Assembly: GCA_910574965.1 (NCBI GenBank)
Contig: CAJTDB010000023.1
Coordinates: forward strand, 1 to 59,740
From: Lachnospiraceae bacterium
Lineage (GTDB): Bacteria > Bacillota > Clostridia > Lachnospirales > Lachnospiraceae
Reading direction: 5' to 3'
Length of the DNA stretch: 59,740 nucleotides
The notes beneath the pieces were generated by a model. That model was given only the letters and a program-made list of their open reading frames with translations. It did not search any database and had not been told where the DNA came from. The translations under genes and the position numbers were made by a program. This document shows, piece by piece, positions 27,213 through 36,022 of this stretch (positions within the stretch are counted from its first letter, which is position 1; each line of letters starts with the position of its first letter).

Positions 27213-28181
27213 ATGATTATGCATGAAAAGCTCTTTCCATCTGTTTTGATTGCCGGTGGTGCAGGATTTATTGGAAGCCACTTATCCGATAGGCTTATTG
27301 AAAATGGAAATACAGTTGTATGCGCAGATAAATTGATAATGGGAGAAGATAACATCAGACATCTGATGGACAACAAAAAATATGTCTTCAGGAATGTAGA
27401 TTTGAGCCTGGAAGACACTGTAGATAATTTATTTAATGACTATCATTTTGACGCCGTATATCATCTTGCTGCTAATTCGGATATTAAAAAAGGCGGTATG
27501 GAACCATCAATAGATTTTGGCGATACCTTTCTTACGACAAGAAATATTCTTGAGTCCATGAGAAAGCATGGTGTGAAAAATATTTTCTTTGCAAGTACAT
27601 CAGCGGTTTATGGAGAAATGCTTGATGTTAAGCTGAATGAGGTAACAGGAGACTTGAAGCCCGTATCTTACTATGGAGGGGCAAAACTGGCGTCCGAAGC
27701 ATTTATTTCATCTTATGTCTCTATGACAGATATGAATGCGGTTATTTTCAGATTTCCCAATGTTATAGGACCGAGACTCACCCACGGGGTTATCTTTGAC
27801 TTTATAAGGAAACTTAAGGATAATCCTTCAGAACTTGAAATTCTGGGCAATGGAATGCAGTGTAAGCCATATATTTATGTGCTTGATCTGGTAGATGCAA
27901 TTATACAACTGACTGAAAAATGGAATCCAGGGGAAGAAGTATATAATCTCAGCGTTAATAGCAAGGGAACCACTGTTACCCAAATAGCTGAGGTAGTTGT
28001 GGAAGAATTAGGACTTTCAAATGTGATATTCAGATATACAGGAGGAGACAGAGGCTGGAAGGGTGATGTACCAAGATTTTCCTATGATATTTCAAAAATA
28101 CTTTCCACCGGTTGGTGTCCGAAATATACTTCTGATGAGGCGGTACGTCAGACAGTAAAGGATACCATATCTGCAGAATGA
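27213..28181 (+). CDS. NAD-dependent epimerase/dehydratase in the heptose cluster
   Basis: A 322-residue extended SDR. Start ATG 27213 with GAGAGG; a TTG three bases earlier is less likely. IAGGAGFIGSHLSDRLIENG is the cofactor loop, FASTSAVYGE and YYGGAK (about residue 150) the catalytic residues. It lies between the HddA and HddC-GmhB genes and overlaps the latter by 4 bp. It may modify the GDP-activated heptose or supply another sugar; it looks most like UDP-glucose 4-epimerase relatives, so the substrate is open. Confidence 0.82.
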   Translation: MIMHEKLFPSVLIAGGAGFIGSHLSDRLIENGNTVVCADKLIMGEDNIRHLMDNKKYVFRNVDLSLEDTVDNLFNDYHFDAVYHLAANSDIKKGGMEPSIDFGDTFLTTRNILESMRKHGVKNIFFASTSAVYGEMLDVKLNEVTGDLKPVSYYGGAKLASEAFISSYVSMTDMNAVIFRFPNVIGPRLTHGVIFDFIRKLKDNPSELEILGNGMQCKPYIYVLDLVDAIIQLTEKWNPGEEVYNLSVNSKGTTVTQIAEVVVEELGLSNVIFRYTGGDRGWKGDVPRFSYDISKILSTGWCPKYTSDEAVRQTVKDTISAE

Positions 28182-29503
28182 TAAGAATGAATAATGAGTA
28201 TGTAGCGATAATACAGGCAGGGGGAATGGGAACTCGTATGTTGGAACTGACACATGATGAAGTACCAAAGCCCATGCTTCCGCTGAATGGGAAGCCAATG
28301 ATTGAATGGCAGATAGAATCTCTGGAAAAAGATGGTATAAGAGAATTTATAATTATAATCGGACATTTGGGAAATGTAATCCAAGGTTATTTTGAAGATG
28401 GTACAAAGTGGGATGTGAATATATCCTATATAGAAGAGGAAGAACCGTTAGGCAGTGCAGGAGCATTGTATTATTCAAAGGAAATGCTTCACGGGCGAGA
28501 TGCCATACTTGTATTTGGTGATGTGATGTTTGATCTTGACTGGAAACGGTTTATCAGTTTTCATGAAAAGCACAAAGGGATTGTAACACTGCTGGCGCAT
28601 CCTAATGCACATCCGTATGATTCAGACTTATTGAGAATACAAAAGGACTCATCAGTATCTGCATTGGTCTCAAAATCCAGTATAAGGAATTATTATTACA
28701 AAAATATTGTAAATTCCGGAATTTCAATATTCCGGAATAAATTATTAAAAGAACTTAAATGTGCCGTGAAAAATGATTATGAAAAAGACCTTGTTAAACC
28801 TCTAATTGCTAAAGGAATGGTTTACGCTTACCAGACACCTGAATATGTTAAGGATGTAGGAACGCCAGAAAGGTTTCTAAAAGCTTCTGAGGATCAGAAA
28901 AATCGCATATGGGAACGAAAGTCTCTCAAGAATAAACAAAGAGCTATTTTTCTGGACAGGGATGGGACGATCAATGTGTTTAAAGGATTCATAAAACATC
29001 ATGAAGATTTTGAACTGATATCCAACGCTGCGGCGGCAATTAAAATAATAAACCGTTCATCTTACCTGGCAATAATCACGACTAATCAACCAGTGATAGC
29101 CAGGGGAGAATGTACATATGAAGAGCTTGAAAGAATTCATATGAAAATGGAAACAGAATTGGGAAAAGAGGGTGCATACGTGGATGATCTCTTTTTTTGT
29201 CCGCATCATCCGGATCGGGGTTTTCAAGGTGAGGTAACAGAATTAAAATTAAAATGTGAATGTCGTAAACCGGGAATCGGTATGATAATCGAAGCAGCGG
29301 ATAGATACAATATAGATTTAAGCGAATCATGGTATATTGGTGACACAACTGTAGATATTATGACTGGAAAAAATGCCGGGTTAAGAACGGTACTTGTACA
29401 TACCGGAGAAGGGGGAGAAGACGGTAAATACGATATAAAAGCGGATTATGAAAAGAAGGACCTGATAGATGCAGTAAAGTTTATTTTGAGTGTAAGCGGA
29501 TAA
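28178..29503 (+). CDS. Fused heptose-1-phosphate guanylyltransferase / heptose bisphosphate phosphatase (HddC-GmhB)
   Basis: A 441-residue bifunctional protein. Residues 1-235 are a nucleotidyltransferase (IIQAGGMGTRMLEL, KPMLPLNGKPMIEWQIESL, LVFGDVMFDLDW, VKDVGTPERF), fitting HddC, which makes GDP-D-glycero-alpha-D-manno-heptose. Residues 250-441 are a HAD phosphatase of the GmhB type (AIFLDRDGTINVFKGFI, ITTNQPVIARGE, FFCPHHPD, CECRKPGIGMI with zinc cysteines, YIGDTTVDI), which removes the 7-phosphate. One polypeptide thus covers the last two steps. GTP use is inferred from the HddA context. Confidence 0.88.
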   Translation: MIRMNNEYVAIIQAGGMGTRMLELTHDEVPKPMLPLNGKPMIEWQIESLEKDGIREFIIIIGHLGNVIQGYFEDGTKWDVNISYIEEEEPLGSAGALYYSKEMLHGRDAILVFGDVMFDLDWKRFISFHEKHKGIVTLLAHPNAHPYDSDLLRIQKDSSVSALVSKSSIRNYYYKNIVNSGISIFRNKLLKELKCAVKNDYEKDLVKPLIAKGMVYAYQTPEYVKDVGTPERFLKASEDQKNRIWERKSLKNKQRAIFLDRDGTINVFKGFIKHHEDFELISNAAAAIKIINRSSYLAIITTNQPVIARGECTYEELERIHMKMETELGKEGAYVDDLFFCPHHPDRGFQGEVTELKLKCECRKPGIGMIIEAADRYNIDLSESWYIGDTTVDIMTGKNAGLRTVLVHTGEGGEDGKYDIKADYEKKDLIDAVKFILSVSG

Positions 29504-29519
29504 GAACGGAGGATATAAA

Positions 29520-30089
29520 GTGGATTACATGAATGAATTGAGAAAGTATCTTGAAAAAGAAATTAGTGCTATCAATTCACTTGATCTTGAGTCTATTAAT
29601 ACAGTTATGAACGTGCTGGAGAATGCCCGGAGTACAGGAAGAAGGATATTTATATGCGGAAACGGAGGGAGCGCTTCGACAGCGAGTCATTACTGCTGCG
29701 ACTTCAATAAGGGCATCAGCGAAAATCAGGATAAGAAATACAGCGTTGAATGTCTGAATGATAATATTCCGACTATGATGGCGGTAGCAAATGACATAGG
29801 CTACGATGAGGTGTTTAGGTACCCTTTGAAATGTAAGATGCATGAGAATGATCTGTTTATAGGAGTTTCCGGTTCTGGAAATTCAAAAAATGTCATAAAT
29901 GCCATGGAGTATGCCAAAAGTATTGGCGGCACAACGATTGCCATTGTTGGATACTCGGGTGGAAGGCTTAAGGAAATGGCAGATTACCATATACATGTAA
30001 ATATTGATGATATGCAGATTTCCGAGGATATACATATGATTTTGGATCATTTGATGATGGCGGTATTAACCAGAGGGACTGCTATATGA
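29520..30089 (+). CDS. gmhA: Phosphoheptose isomerase (SIS domain)
   Basis: A 189-residue SIS-domain protein; start GTG 29520 with ACGGAGG upstream. ICGNGGSASTASHYCCDFNK (about residue 44-63) is the GmhA phosphosugar site, with VSGSGNSKNVINAM later. GmhA converts sedoheptulose 7-phosphate to D-glycero-D-manno-heptose 7-phosphate, the first step of the pathway completed by HddA and the HddC-GmhB fusion. Length and motif order match the family. Confidence 0.92.
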   Translation: MDYMNELRKYLEKEISAINSLDLESINTVMNVLENARSTGRRIFICGNGGSASTASHYCCDFNKGISENQDKKYSVECLNDNIPTMMAVANDIGYDEVFRYPLKCKMHENDLFIGVSGSGNSKNVINAMEYAKSIGGTTIAIVGYSGGRLKEMADYHIHVNIDDMQISEDIHMILDHLMMAVLTRGTAI

Positions 30090-30122
30090 TGATTATTGGC
30101 TGCCTGGTGGAGGATTTAAGAT

Positions 30123-31100
30123 ATGAAGGATACTTGCGAAGCAAAACTGATTTCAGTTATAGTGCCGGTTCACAATGTTGCACGTTACCTTGTTCAGTGT
30201 GTGGAGTCTATTTGTAGTCAGACATACAAGAATCTCCAGATTATACTGATCGAGGATGGTTCTACAGATGGCAGTGACAGGATATGTGATGAATTTGACG
30301 ATCCTAGAATTGAGGTCATACATTCTACAACCAGAGGACTTTCTGCTGCAAGAAATGTTGGAATAGGAAGAGCAAAAGGTGAACTTATTGCCTTTGTTGA
30401 CAGTGACGACTATTTGATGCCTAAGATGTATGAGATACTTGCAGGGATGATGAAGGATCCGGACATTGATTTCTCTGCATGCGGCATAGCCTATTATGAA
30501 GACGGAGTACAGAAAGGGAAAGCAGAAGAACATGGCAAGGTCCATAAATATGACTTCGCCGAATCGGTCGATGCTTTATGCGATAAATATATGTTTATGG
30601 TATGGAATAAGCTCTATCGCCGCAATCTTATAGGAGATATTTTGTTTGAAGATGTGTCTTTTGAAGATGTCGGTTTTATGAGAAAACTTTTTAACAGGAT
30701 TAGATACACGGCATATTCAGATGAAAAACTGTATGTGTATCGGGTGATGAATACTGGCAGCACTTCATTTAACAGAGACCGCCATTTTCATAAGAAACAT
30801 TTGCCGGTAATTGAAGAATATGAAAGACTGATAGATGCTCTGGAGCAGAAAAAACTATATGGTCAGGCTTCAAGGATGAGAGGACAGCAGCTTGGAAGAA
30901 TTAAGCAGATTTATAACCTGACTACGGATGACGATAAAGAGTCAAAGCAAAAGATTCACACAATGTTTAAGAAAAGGCTTTTCCGAAACAGCGGCTGGAA
31001 AACATACACGATATCATACATGATTTTTTTTATATTTCCTGAAATAAGCAGAAAAAAATATGAAAAAATGATAGAAAATAAGCTGAAAAAGGATTTATAG
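30123..31100 (+). CDS. Glycosyltransferase, GT2 family
   Basis: A 325-residue GT-A enzyme: ISVIVPVHNVARYLVQCVES, ILIEDGSTDGSDRICDEF, RGLSAARNVGIGRAKG and IAFVDSDDYLMPKMYE (DxD, about residue 98) are all canonical. FEDVGFMRKLFNR stands at the catalytic acidic position. The tail ends in a hydrophobic/basic stretch (YTISYMIFFIFPEISRKKYE) that may bind membrane. The ribosome site is GGTGGAGG. It follows the heptose genes, so heptose transfer is possible but unproven. Confidence 0.9.
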   Translation: MKDTCEAKLISVIVPVHNVARYLVQCVESICSQTYKNLQIILIEDGSTDGSDRICDEFDDPRIEVIHSTTRGLSAARNVGIGRAKGELIAFVDSDDYLMPKMYEILAGMMKDPDIDFSACGIAYYEDGVQKGKAEEHGKVHKYDFAESVDALCDKYMFMVWNKLYRRNLIGDILFEDVSFEDVGFMRKLFNRIRYTAYSDEKLYVYRVMNTGSTSFNRDRHFHKKHLPVIEEYERLIDALEQKKLYGQASRMRGQQLGRIKQIYNLTTDDDKESKQKIHTMFKKRLFRNSGWKTYTISYMIFFIFPEISRKKYEKMIENKLKKDL

Positions 31101-31101
31101 C

Positions 31102-32019
31102 ATGATATATGGGCACATACTCGGAGGGCTGGGCAATCAACTGTTTATATATGCTTTCTATAGAAGACTAATGATTGAAACCAGTCAAAAAGTGATTCTT
31201 TATTATGATTCAGAAGATGGCAGAAAACTTCAGATGAATAATTACAATACAGAGCCGGGAATTTCTTTTATAGAATCAAAATTTTTATTTGATAGACCCA
31301 AAGATGCAAGATACTATATGTATGTTTTTTTTAGAAAACTTATGGAGCATACAGAGTATGAATCGATATGCCAGTTTATTATAAACTGTTCATGCAGGGT
31401 GGGATGCATTGCGTTACTCGATACGGCACTTGATGTTGATTACCGTATTCTGAAAAAAAACAAAACAATTTATGCAATGGCATATGCACAGGCATTTAAA
31501 TATTCAGCGCCTATAAAGAAGCAATTACAATCGGAACTCTTATATAAGCCAAAACTGGATGAAAAAAACAGGGCTTTGACAGAAACTTGCAGAAGCCAGG
31601 AAAGTGTATGTGTACATATTCGAAGAGGAGACTATCTGCATCTGAAGCATAGGGATTTATATTTTATCTGCAATGATGAATATTACAGAAAGGCCATAGA
31701 TAAAATTCTTTCAGAGGTAAACGATCCAGTATTTTATATATTTTCAGATGATATTGAATGGGTTAAACATAACATGGTATATATATCAAACCTCCTGCCG
31801 GTTTATATAAATAACGGTGGAGAAAGTGCCGTTTGCATTGACATGGAAATAATGAGGTCCTGCAAGCATTTTATCATGTCAAACAGCTCTCTGAGTTGGT
31901 GGGCGCAATTTTTATCTGAAAATCAGAACAAAGTTGTGGTCGCACCGAGCAGATGGCTTAACGACAATAAAGAGCATAGAGAATTATATAATGATAATTG
32001 GCATCTGATAAATATATAG
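31102..32019 (+). CDS. Alpha-1,2-fucosyltransferase-like glycosyltransferase (GT11)
   Basis: A 305-residue GT11 enzyme. GGLGNQLFIYAFYRRL (residues 7-22) and VCVHIRRGDYLHLKHRDLYF (about residue 172) are the two hallmark GT11 motifs, followed by FYIFSDDIEWVK and FIMSNSSLSWWAQFLSE. GT11 members use GDP-L-fucose. No Gmd/Fcl genes are in this window, so either GDP-fucose comes from elsewhere or another GDP-sugar such as the GDP-heptose made by this locus is used (speculation). Confidence 0.9.
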   Translation: MIYGHILGGLGNQLFIYAFYRRLMIETSQKVILYYDSEDGRKLQMNNYNTEPGISFIESKFLFDRPKDARYYMYVFFRKLMEHTEYESICQFIINCSCRVGCIALLDTALDVDYRILKKNKTIYAMAYAQAFKYSAPIKKQLQSELLYKPKLDEKNRALTETCRSQESVCVHIRRGDYLHLKHRDLYFICNDEYYRKAIDKILSEVNDPVFYIFSDDIEWVKHNMVYISNLLPVYINNGGESAVCIDMEIMRSCKHFIMSNSSLSWWAQFLSENQNKVVVAPSRWLNDNKEHRELYNDNWHLINI

Positions 32020-32037
32020 AACAGGAGGATATTAAAG

Positions 32038-32780
32038 ATGGGAAATAAAAGTTATGATGAAAATTTTTATGCAGATCAAAGGAATAGGTCGAGGTTAAGT
32101 GCATCCAAAATCGTTCCTTTTATACTTGACTCTCTTGTTCCCCTGAAAATTGAAAGTGTTGTGGACTTCGGTTGCGGTGTGGGAGGATGGCTTGCCGAGT
32201 TTAAATCCTGTAATTCCACTATGGAAGTAAAGGGACTAGACTTTGGAAATGCTAACACAGAGCAGTTTTTTATTGATGTAAATAACGAATTTGAAAAACG
32301 AATCTGACACTGAAAATAGATTTGAAAAGGAGATTCGATATAGCCATATCAGTTGAATGCGCAGAACATCTCGAAAAAAGGTATGCGGATACTTTTGTAG
32401 ACAATATATGCAGACACGCGGACATTATAATGTTTGGTGCGGCTATCCCAGGTCAAGGAGGTGTCGAGCATGTAAATGAACAGCCTCAGAGTTATTGGAT
32501 CAGGAAGTTCAGGGACAGGGATTATAAATGCTATGATGTAATCCGACCCAGGTTTTGGAACGATGAGGATATCGAATGCTGGTATCGTCAGAATACATTC
32601 CTGTTTGTAAAGAATACCGTGGATTTGTCAGAAACAAAACTTACAGATTATAAAGAAAGTATGTCAACAGATGTGGCAAACCCAAAACTTGTGAGACTTT
32701 TAAGAGCAGAAATTACTGCTTTTGAAAATCATCTTATCAATAAGAGATATTTGAAGAAGAAACTTTCGTTTTTAAGGTGA
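32038..32780 (+). pseudogene. SAM-dependent methyltransferase split by a frameshift
   Basis: Two frames give one class I methyltransferase. The first (32038-32307, AGGAGG ribosome site) holds SAM motif I, VVDFGCGVGGWLAEF. The second resumes with LKRRFDIAISVECAEHLEKR, the next conserved block, and runs to 32780. The change of frame falls in a short A run near 32294-32298, consistent with loss of one A. Both parts are otherwise intact, suggesting a recent break, slippage-based expression or a sequence error. Targets of this family in capsule loci are sugars or glycan ends. Confidence 0.8.
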
Positions 32781-32817
32781 GATTAAACGGGAAATAACGG
32801 AATTGGGAGACAGATAT

Positions 32818-33414
32818 ATGGGAAAAATAAGAGATGCTGCAAAAATAATATATGCTCCCCTGTTTCAGGTAGGCATCGGGAATTATCTGAAGCTTAAGAA
32901 ACAGCATGTGGTTTTTGCAAGGCTTTTAATCCAAGGAAAACTTCATATAAAAAATCAGGGAAGGATTTCAATTGGTTCTAATTCCGTTATTCATTCCGGT
33001 ATAAAATCCAATGTGCTTGGAGAATCGGCAGGTTTTGAAGTCTATCCAGGAGCAAATCTGCAAATCGGAAATGGAGTAAATATGTCTAATATTAGGATAC
33101 GCTGCGAGAAGGAGATCAGGATAGATGATGATGTCATGCTTGGCGGAGGTGTTACTATCATTGACAGCAACTGTCACTCCATGGATTTTAACGAGCGTAT
33201 GTTTTCTAAAGATGGAAAGGGGGGAGGTATTGTATCGGCTCCCATTCATATAAAAAGAGGCGCTTTTATTGGAGCAAATGTACTTATTCTTAAAGGCGTG
33301 ACAATAGGAGAAGAAGCTGTTATTGCGGCAGGGTCTGTCATCGTTAAAGATGTTCCTGATGGAGAAATATGGGGAGGAAATCCTGCCAGGTCTATTAAGA
33401 AGGAGCACAGTTGA
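32818..33414 (+). CDS. Hexapeptide-repeat (LbH) acyltransferase
   Basis: A 198-residue left-handed beta-helix acyltransferase; ATG 32818 has GGGAGA seven bases upstream (a TTG at 32803 is the alternative). Hexapeptide turns run through ISIGSNSVIHSGI, LQIGNGVNMSNIRI and IRIDDDVMLGGGVTIID. The catalytic histidine region is SNCHSMDF, and the C-terminal coil is ANVLILKGVTIGEEAVIAAG then GGNPAR. It may O-acetylate the glycan, or acetylate the 3-amino sugar implied by the nearby FdtA/FdtB genes, an FdtC role; sequence alone cannot decide. Confidence 0.85.
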   Translation: MGKIRDAAKIIYAPLFQVGIGNYLKLKKQHVVFARLLIQGKLHIKNQGRISIGSNSVIHSGIKSNVLGESAGFEVYPGANLQIGNGVNMSNIRIRCEKEIRIDDDVMLGGGVTIIDSNCHSMDFNERMFSKDGKGGGIVSAPIHIKRGAFIGANVLILKGVTIGEEAVIAAGSVIVKDVPDGEIWGGNPARSIKKEHS

Positions 33415-34487
33415 TGAAACTGTATTTATGTACTTTGTTTGATTCCAATTATCTTGATAAAGGTTTAGTTCTGCATGAATCTTTGGAAAAGAATTGTAAA
33501 GATTATATGTTATATCTGCTGCCAATGGATGAGAAGTGCGCAGAAGTGTTAAAAAATCTAAACCTTCAGAATGTCACGGTAATTGATTATGCTGAATTTG
33601 AAGATGATGATCTGGTAAGAGTGAAAGCCAAAAGAACAAGCGCTGAATTTTGCTGGACTTGTACCGCCAAATTAATAAAATTTGTAGTTCGAAAATTTAA
33701 TGTGCCTTTATGTACTTATATAGATGCCGATCTTTATTTTTATGAGGACCCGGATGTATTGGTACAGGAAATGATAGATACCGGTTCATATGTCCAGATA
33801 GTGCGGCATAATTTCAGAAAATTTGAAAGAAAAGAATCGGAGAAATCTTCCGGTACCTATTGTGTTGAGTTCAATACATTTGTTAATAACGAAGATGGGA
33901 TGAGAGTGCTTGAAAGCTGGGAGACGGATTGTATTCGTGAATGCAGTTATGGCAGGAACAGCGAGGTAATGGGAGATCAGAAATACCTTGATAAATGGCC
34001 TTTGCAATACGATTGTATTAACATATGCGCAAATCAGGGGGCCGGCGTCGCTCCTTGGAATATAAATAAATTCACATATAGAGAAAATAACCATCAGCAT
34101 TATGAGATCAAGGATACAGAATCTGGGAAAACCTATTCGCTGGTGTTTTATCATTTTCAGAATATTCGTTTTATAGACAAAAGAGAAATCGAATGCTGTT
34201 CTGTTAATAAAAGGAACAGGACTATAGTATCACAAATATATATAGACTATTTAAAGCGGATAGTCAGAAAAAAGGAAATGCTTTATAAAAATTACGGTAT
34301 AGAGTCCATGATAAAGGTGCATCCGGCAGATGTGGATAAACAGGACAGAATGGATCAGGCGCCTAAAGATAAAGGAATAAAAAGGATCGCACACATGGCA
34401 AAATCTGCTTATCTGATTACCAGAGCGAATATACTTCACTATCTGTATTGCCGTAATGAAGAAAATCTGATTATCGATCTGGAGTGA
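33414..34487 (+). CDS. Probable glycosyltransferase (GT-A fold, GT8-like)
   Basis: About 357 residues; ATG 33414 shares a base with the previous stop (TGATG), and AAGGAG lies at 33400-33405. The N-terminus KLYLCTLFDSNYLDKGLVLH and the metal-site region PLCTYIDADLYFYEDPDVLV (DxD about residue 103-105) fit a nucleotide-diphospho-sugar transferase. GDQKYLDKWP and APWNINKFTY are typical later blocks of GT8-like enzymes. The C-terminal 100 residues are basic. The sugar is unknown. Confidence 0.78.
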   Translation: MKLYLCTLFDSNYLDKGLVLHESLEKNCKDYMLYLLPMDEKCAEVLKNLNLQNVTVIDYAEFEDDDLVRVKAKRTSAEFCWTCTAKLIKFVVRKFNVPLCTYIDADLYFYEDPDVLVQEMIDTGSYVQIVRHNFRKFERKESEKSSGTYCVEFNTFVNNEDGMRVLESWETDCIRECSYGRNSEVMGDQKYLDKWPLQYDCINICANQGAGVAPWNINKFTYRENNHQHYEIKDTESGKTYSLVFYHFQNIRFIDKREIECCSVNKRNRTIVSQIYIDYLKRIVRKKEMLYKNYGIESMIKVHPADVDKQDRMDQAPKDKGIKRIAHMAKSAYLITRANILHYLYCRNEENLIIDLE

Positions 34488-34488
34488 G

Positions 34489-35589
34489 ATGAGGATGAAA
34501 ATAATGCCAAACCGCATGGACCGCGGATTTTATATGTACCAAAAGGAGTTTGAGGAAAAAGCACTGCAAATATTGCGCTCCGGCTGGTATGTACTGGGAA
34601 ATGAAGTTTCTCGTTTTGAGGAAGAGTTTGCCTCTTATACAGGTGGAAAGTACTGTGTGGGGCTTGCATCCGGTCTTGATGCCTTATGGATAGCGTTCAG
34701 ACTATTAAACATACATAAAGGGGATGAAGTACTTGTTCAGGGGAATACCTATATTGCATCAGTTATGGGTATCACGATGAATGGTGCGACACCGGTTTTC
34801 ATTGAACCTGATGAGCACTTCGGGATAGATGTGGATAAGATTGAAGAGAAAGTAACAATAAGAACAAAAGCAATTCTTGTTACACATCTTTATGGTATGG
34901 CATCCAGGATGGATAAAATTGTTGAGATATGCAAAAAGCATAACCTGAAACTTGTCGAGGATTGTGCTCAATCGCATGGAGCCTGCTTTAACGGACAGAT
35001 GACGGGAACCTTTGGTGATGTAGGCTGTTTCTCATTCTACCCATCAAAGAATCTTGGAGCGTTTGGCGATGCAGGTGCTGTTGTAGTCAGTGATGAGGAA
35101 TTGGCAAATAAATTTAAAATCTTTAGAAATTACGGATCTGAGAAACGGTATTTCAACAAGGTAGTAGGAGCTAATTCCCGGCTTGATGAACTGCAGGCGG
35201 GGCTTTTGAGAGTAAGATTGTCTCATATGCAGGAGCTCAAACGGGAAAAGCAGAGAATCGCTGATAAATATAGCCGTAGCATTCACAATCCAATAATTAA
35301 GTTACCGACACTTGCAGAAGGTGCTGCCAGCGTGTGGCATCAGTATGTTGTCCGTTGTGAGATACGAGACGATCTTATGGAATATCTCGATGGAAAAGGT
35401 ATAGGTACAATTATCCATTACCCTATACCGCCGCATCTTTCAGAAGCTTACAAATATCTTGGTTACGAAGATGGATTCCTTCCCATTACAGAGCATTTGG
35501 CTAAAACGGTTCTGTCAATTCCTATGTATAATGGCATGACTGAAGATGAGCAGGATTATGTGATTGATGCACTGAATCAATTCCAATGA
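34489..35589 (+). CDS. fdtB: DegT/DnrJ/EryC1-type sugar aminotransferase (FdtB-like)
   Basis: A 366-residue PLP enzyme. FEEEFASYTGGKYCVGLASG, VQGNTYIASVMGI, VEDCAQSHGACFNG and SFYPSKNLGAFGDAGAVV (PLP lysine in the SKNLG motif, about residue 184) define the DegT/DnrJ/EryC1 family, and NSRLDELQAGLL follows. Because the next gene is an FdtA-like 3,4-ketoisomerase, the likely reaction is transamination at C-3 of dTDP-3-keto-6-deoxyhexose, yielding Fuc3N or Qui3N. dTDP-glucose enzymes are not in the window. ATG 34489 is used; an ATG at 34495 is also possible. Confidence 0.87.
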   Translation: MRMKIMPNRMDRGFYMYQKEFEEKALQILRSGWYVLGNEVSRFEEEFASYTGGKYCVGLASGLDALWIAFRLLNIHKGDEVLVQGNTYIASVMGITMNGATPVFIEPDEHFGIDVDKIEEKVTIRTKAILVTHLYGMASRMDKIVEICKKHNLKLVEDCAQSHGACFNGQMTGTFGDVGCFSFYPSKNLGAFGDAGAVVVSDEELANKFKIFRNYGSEKRYFNKVVGANSRLDELQAGLLRVRLSHMQELKREKQRIADKYSRSIHNPIIKLPTLAEGAASVWHQYVVRCEIRDDLMEYLDGKGIGTIIHYPIPPHLSEAYKYLGYEDGFLPITEHLAKTVLSIPMYNGMTEDEQDYVIDALNQFQ

Positions 35590-35608
35590 TAATCGAGGAG
35601 GCAATTTT

Positions 35609-36019
35609 ATGAGCCTAAAAGAGAAGTGCCCGATATTGCAGTTTGCAGACCTTGGGGATGATCGCGGGAAGCTTGTGGTGATTGAAGGAAATCAGGCAGT
35701 TCCGTTTGAAATAAAGAGAGTTTTCTACATATATGAGTCAGATTCCACAGTTGTGCGGGGACAGCATGCAAATCGTGAATCTGAATTTGTGCTGATCAAT
35801 GTTGCAGGCAACAGTAAGGTACGAATTACAGATGGGCACGAAGAGATTATTGTTGAATTAAACCGTCCCATGATGGGAGTCTATATTCCTAAGATGATAT
35901 GGAAGGATATGTATGATTTCTCTTCAGATTCTGTACTGCTTGTTTTGGCAAGCACCCATTATAACGGGACAGAGTATATTAGGGATTATGATGCGTATCT
36001 TAAGGAGATAGGTGAATAA
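35609..36019 (+). CDS. fdtA: Sugar 3,4-ketoisomerase (FdtA/QdtA family cupin)
   Basis: A 136-residue cupin. FADLGDDRGKLVVIEG at the N-terminus, IKRVFYIYE, VRGQHANRESEFVLINVAG (catalytic histidine of the RGxHA motif, about residue 52) and YIPKMIWKDMYDF match FdtA/QdtA enzymes. These shift the keto group of dTDP-4-keto-6-deoxyglucose from C-4 to C-3. FdtA versus QdtA differ in C-4 configuration, which cannot be judged here. The ribosome site is GAGGAGG; an FdtB-like aminotransferase lies immediately upstream. Confidence 0.9.
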   Translation: MSLKEKCPILQFADLGDDRGKLVVIEGNQAVPFEIKRVFYIYESDSTVVRGQHANRESEFVLINVAGNSKVRITDGHEEIIVELNRPMMGVYIPKMIWKDMYDFSSDSVLLVLASTHYNGTEYIRDYDAYLKEIGE

Positions 36020-36022
36020 ATA

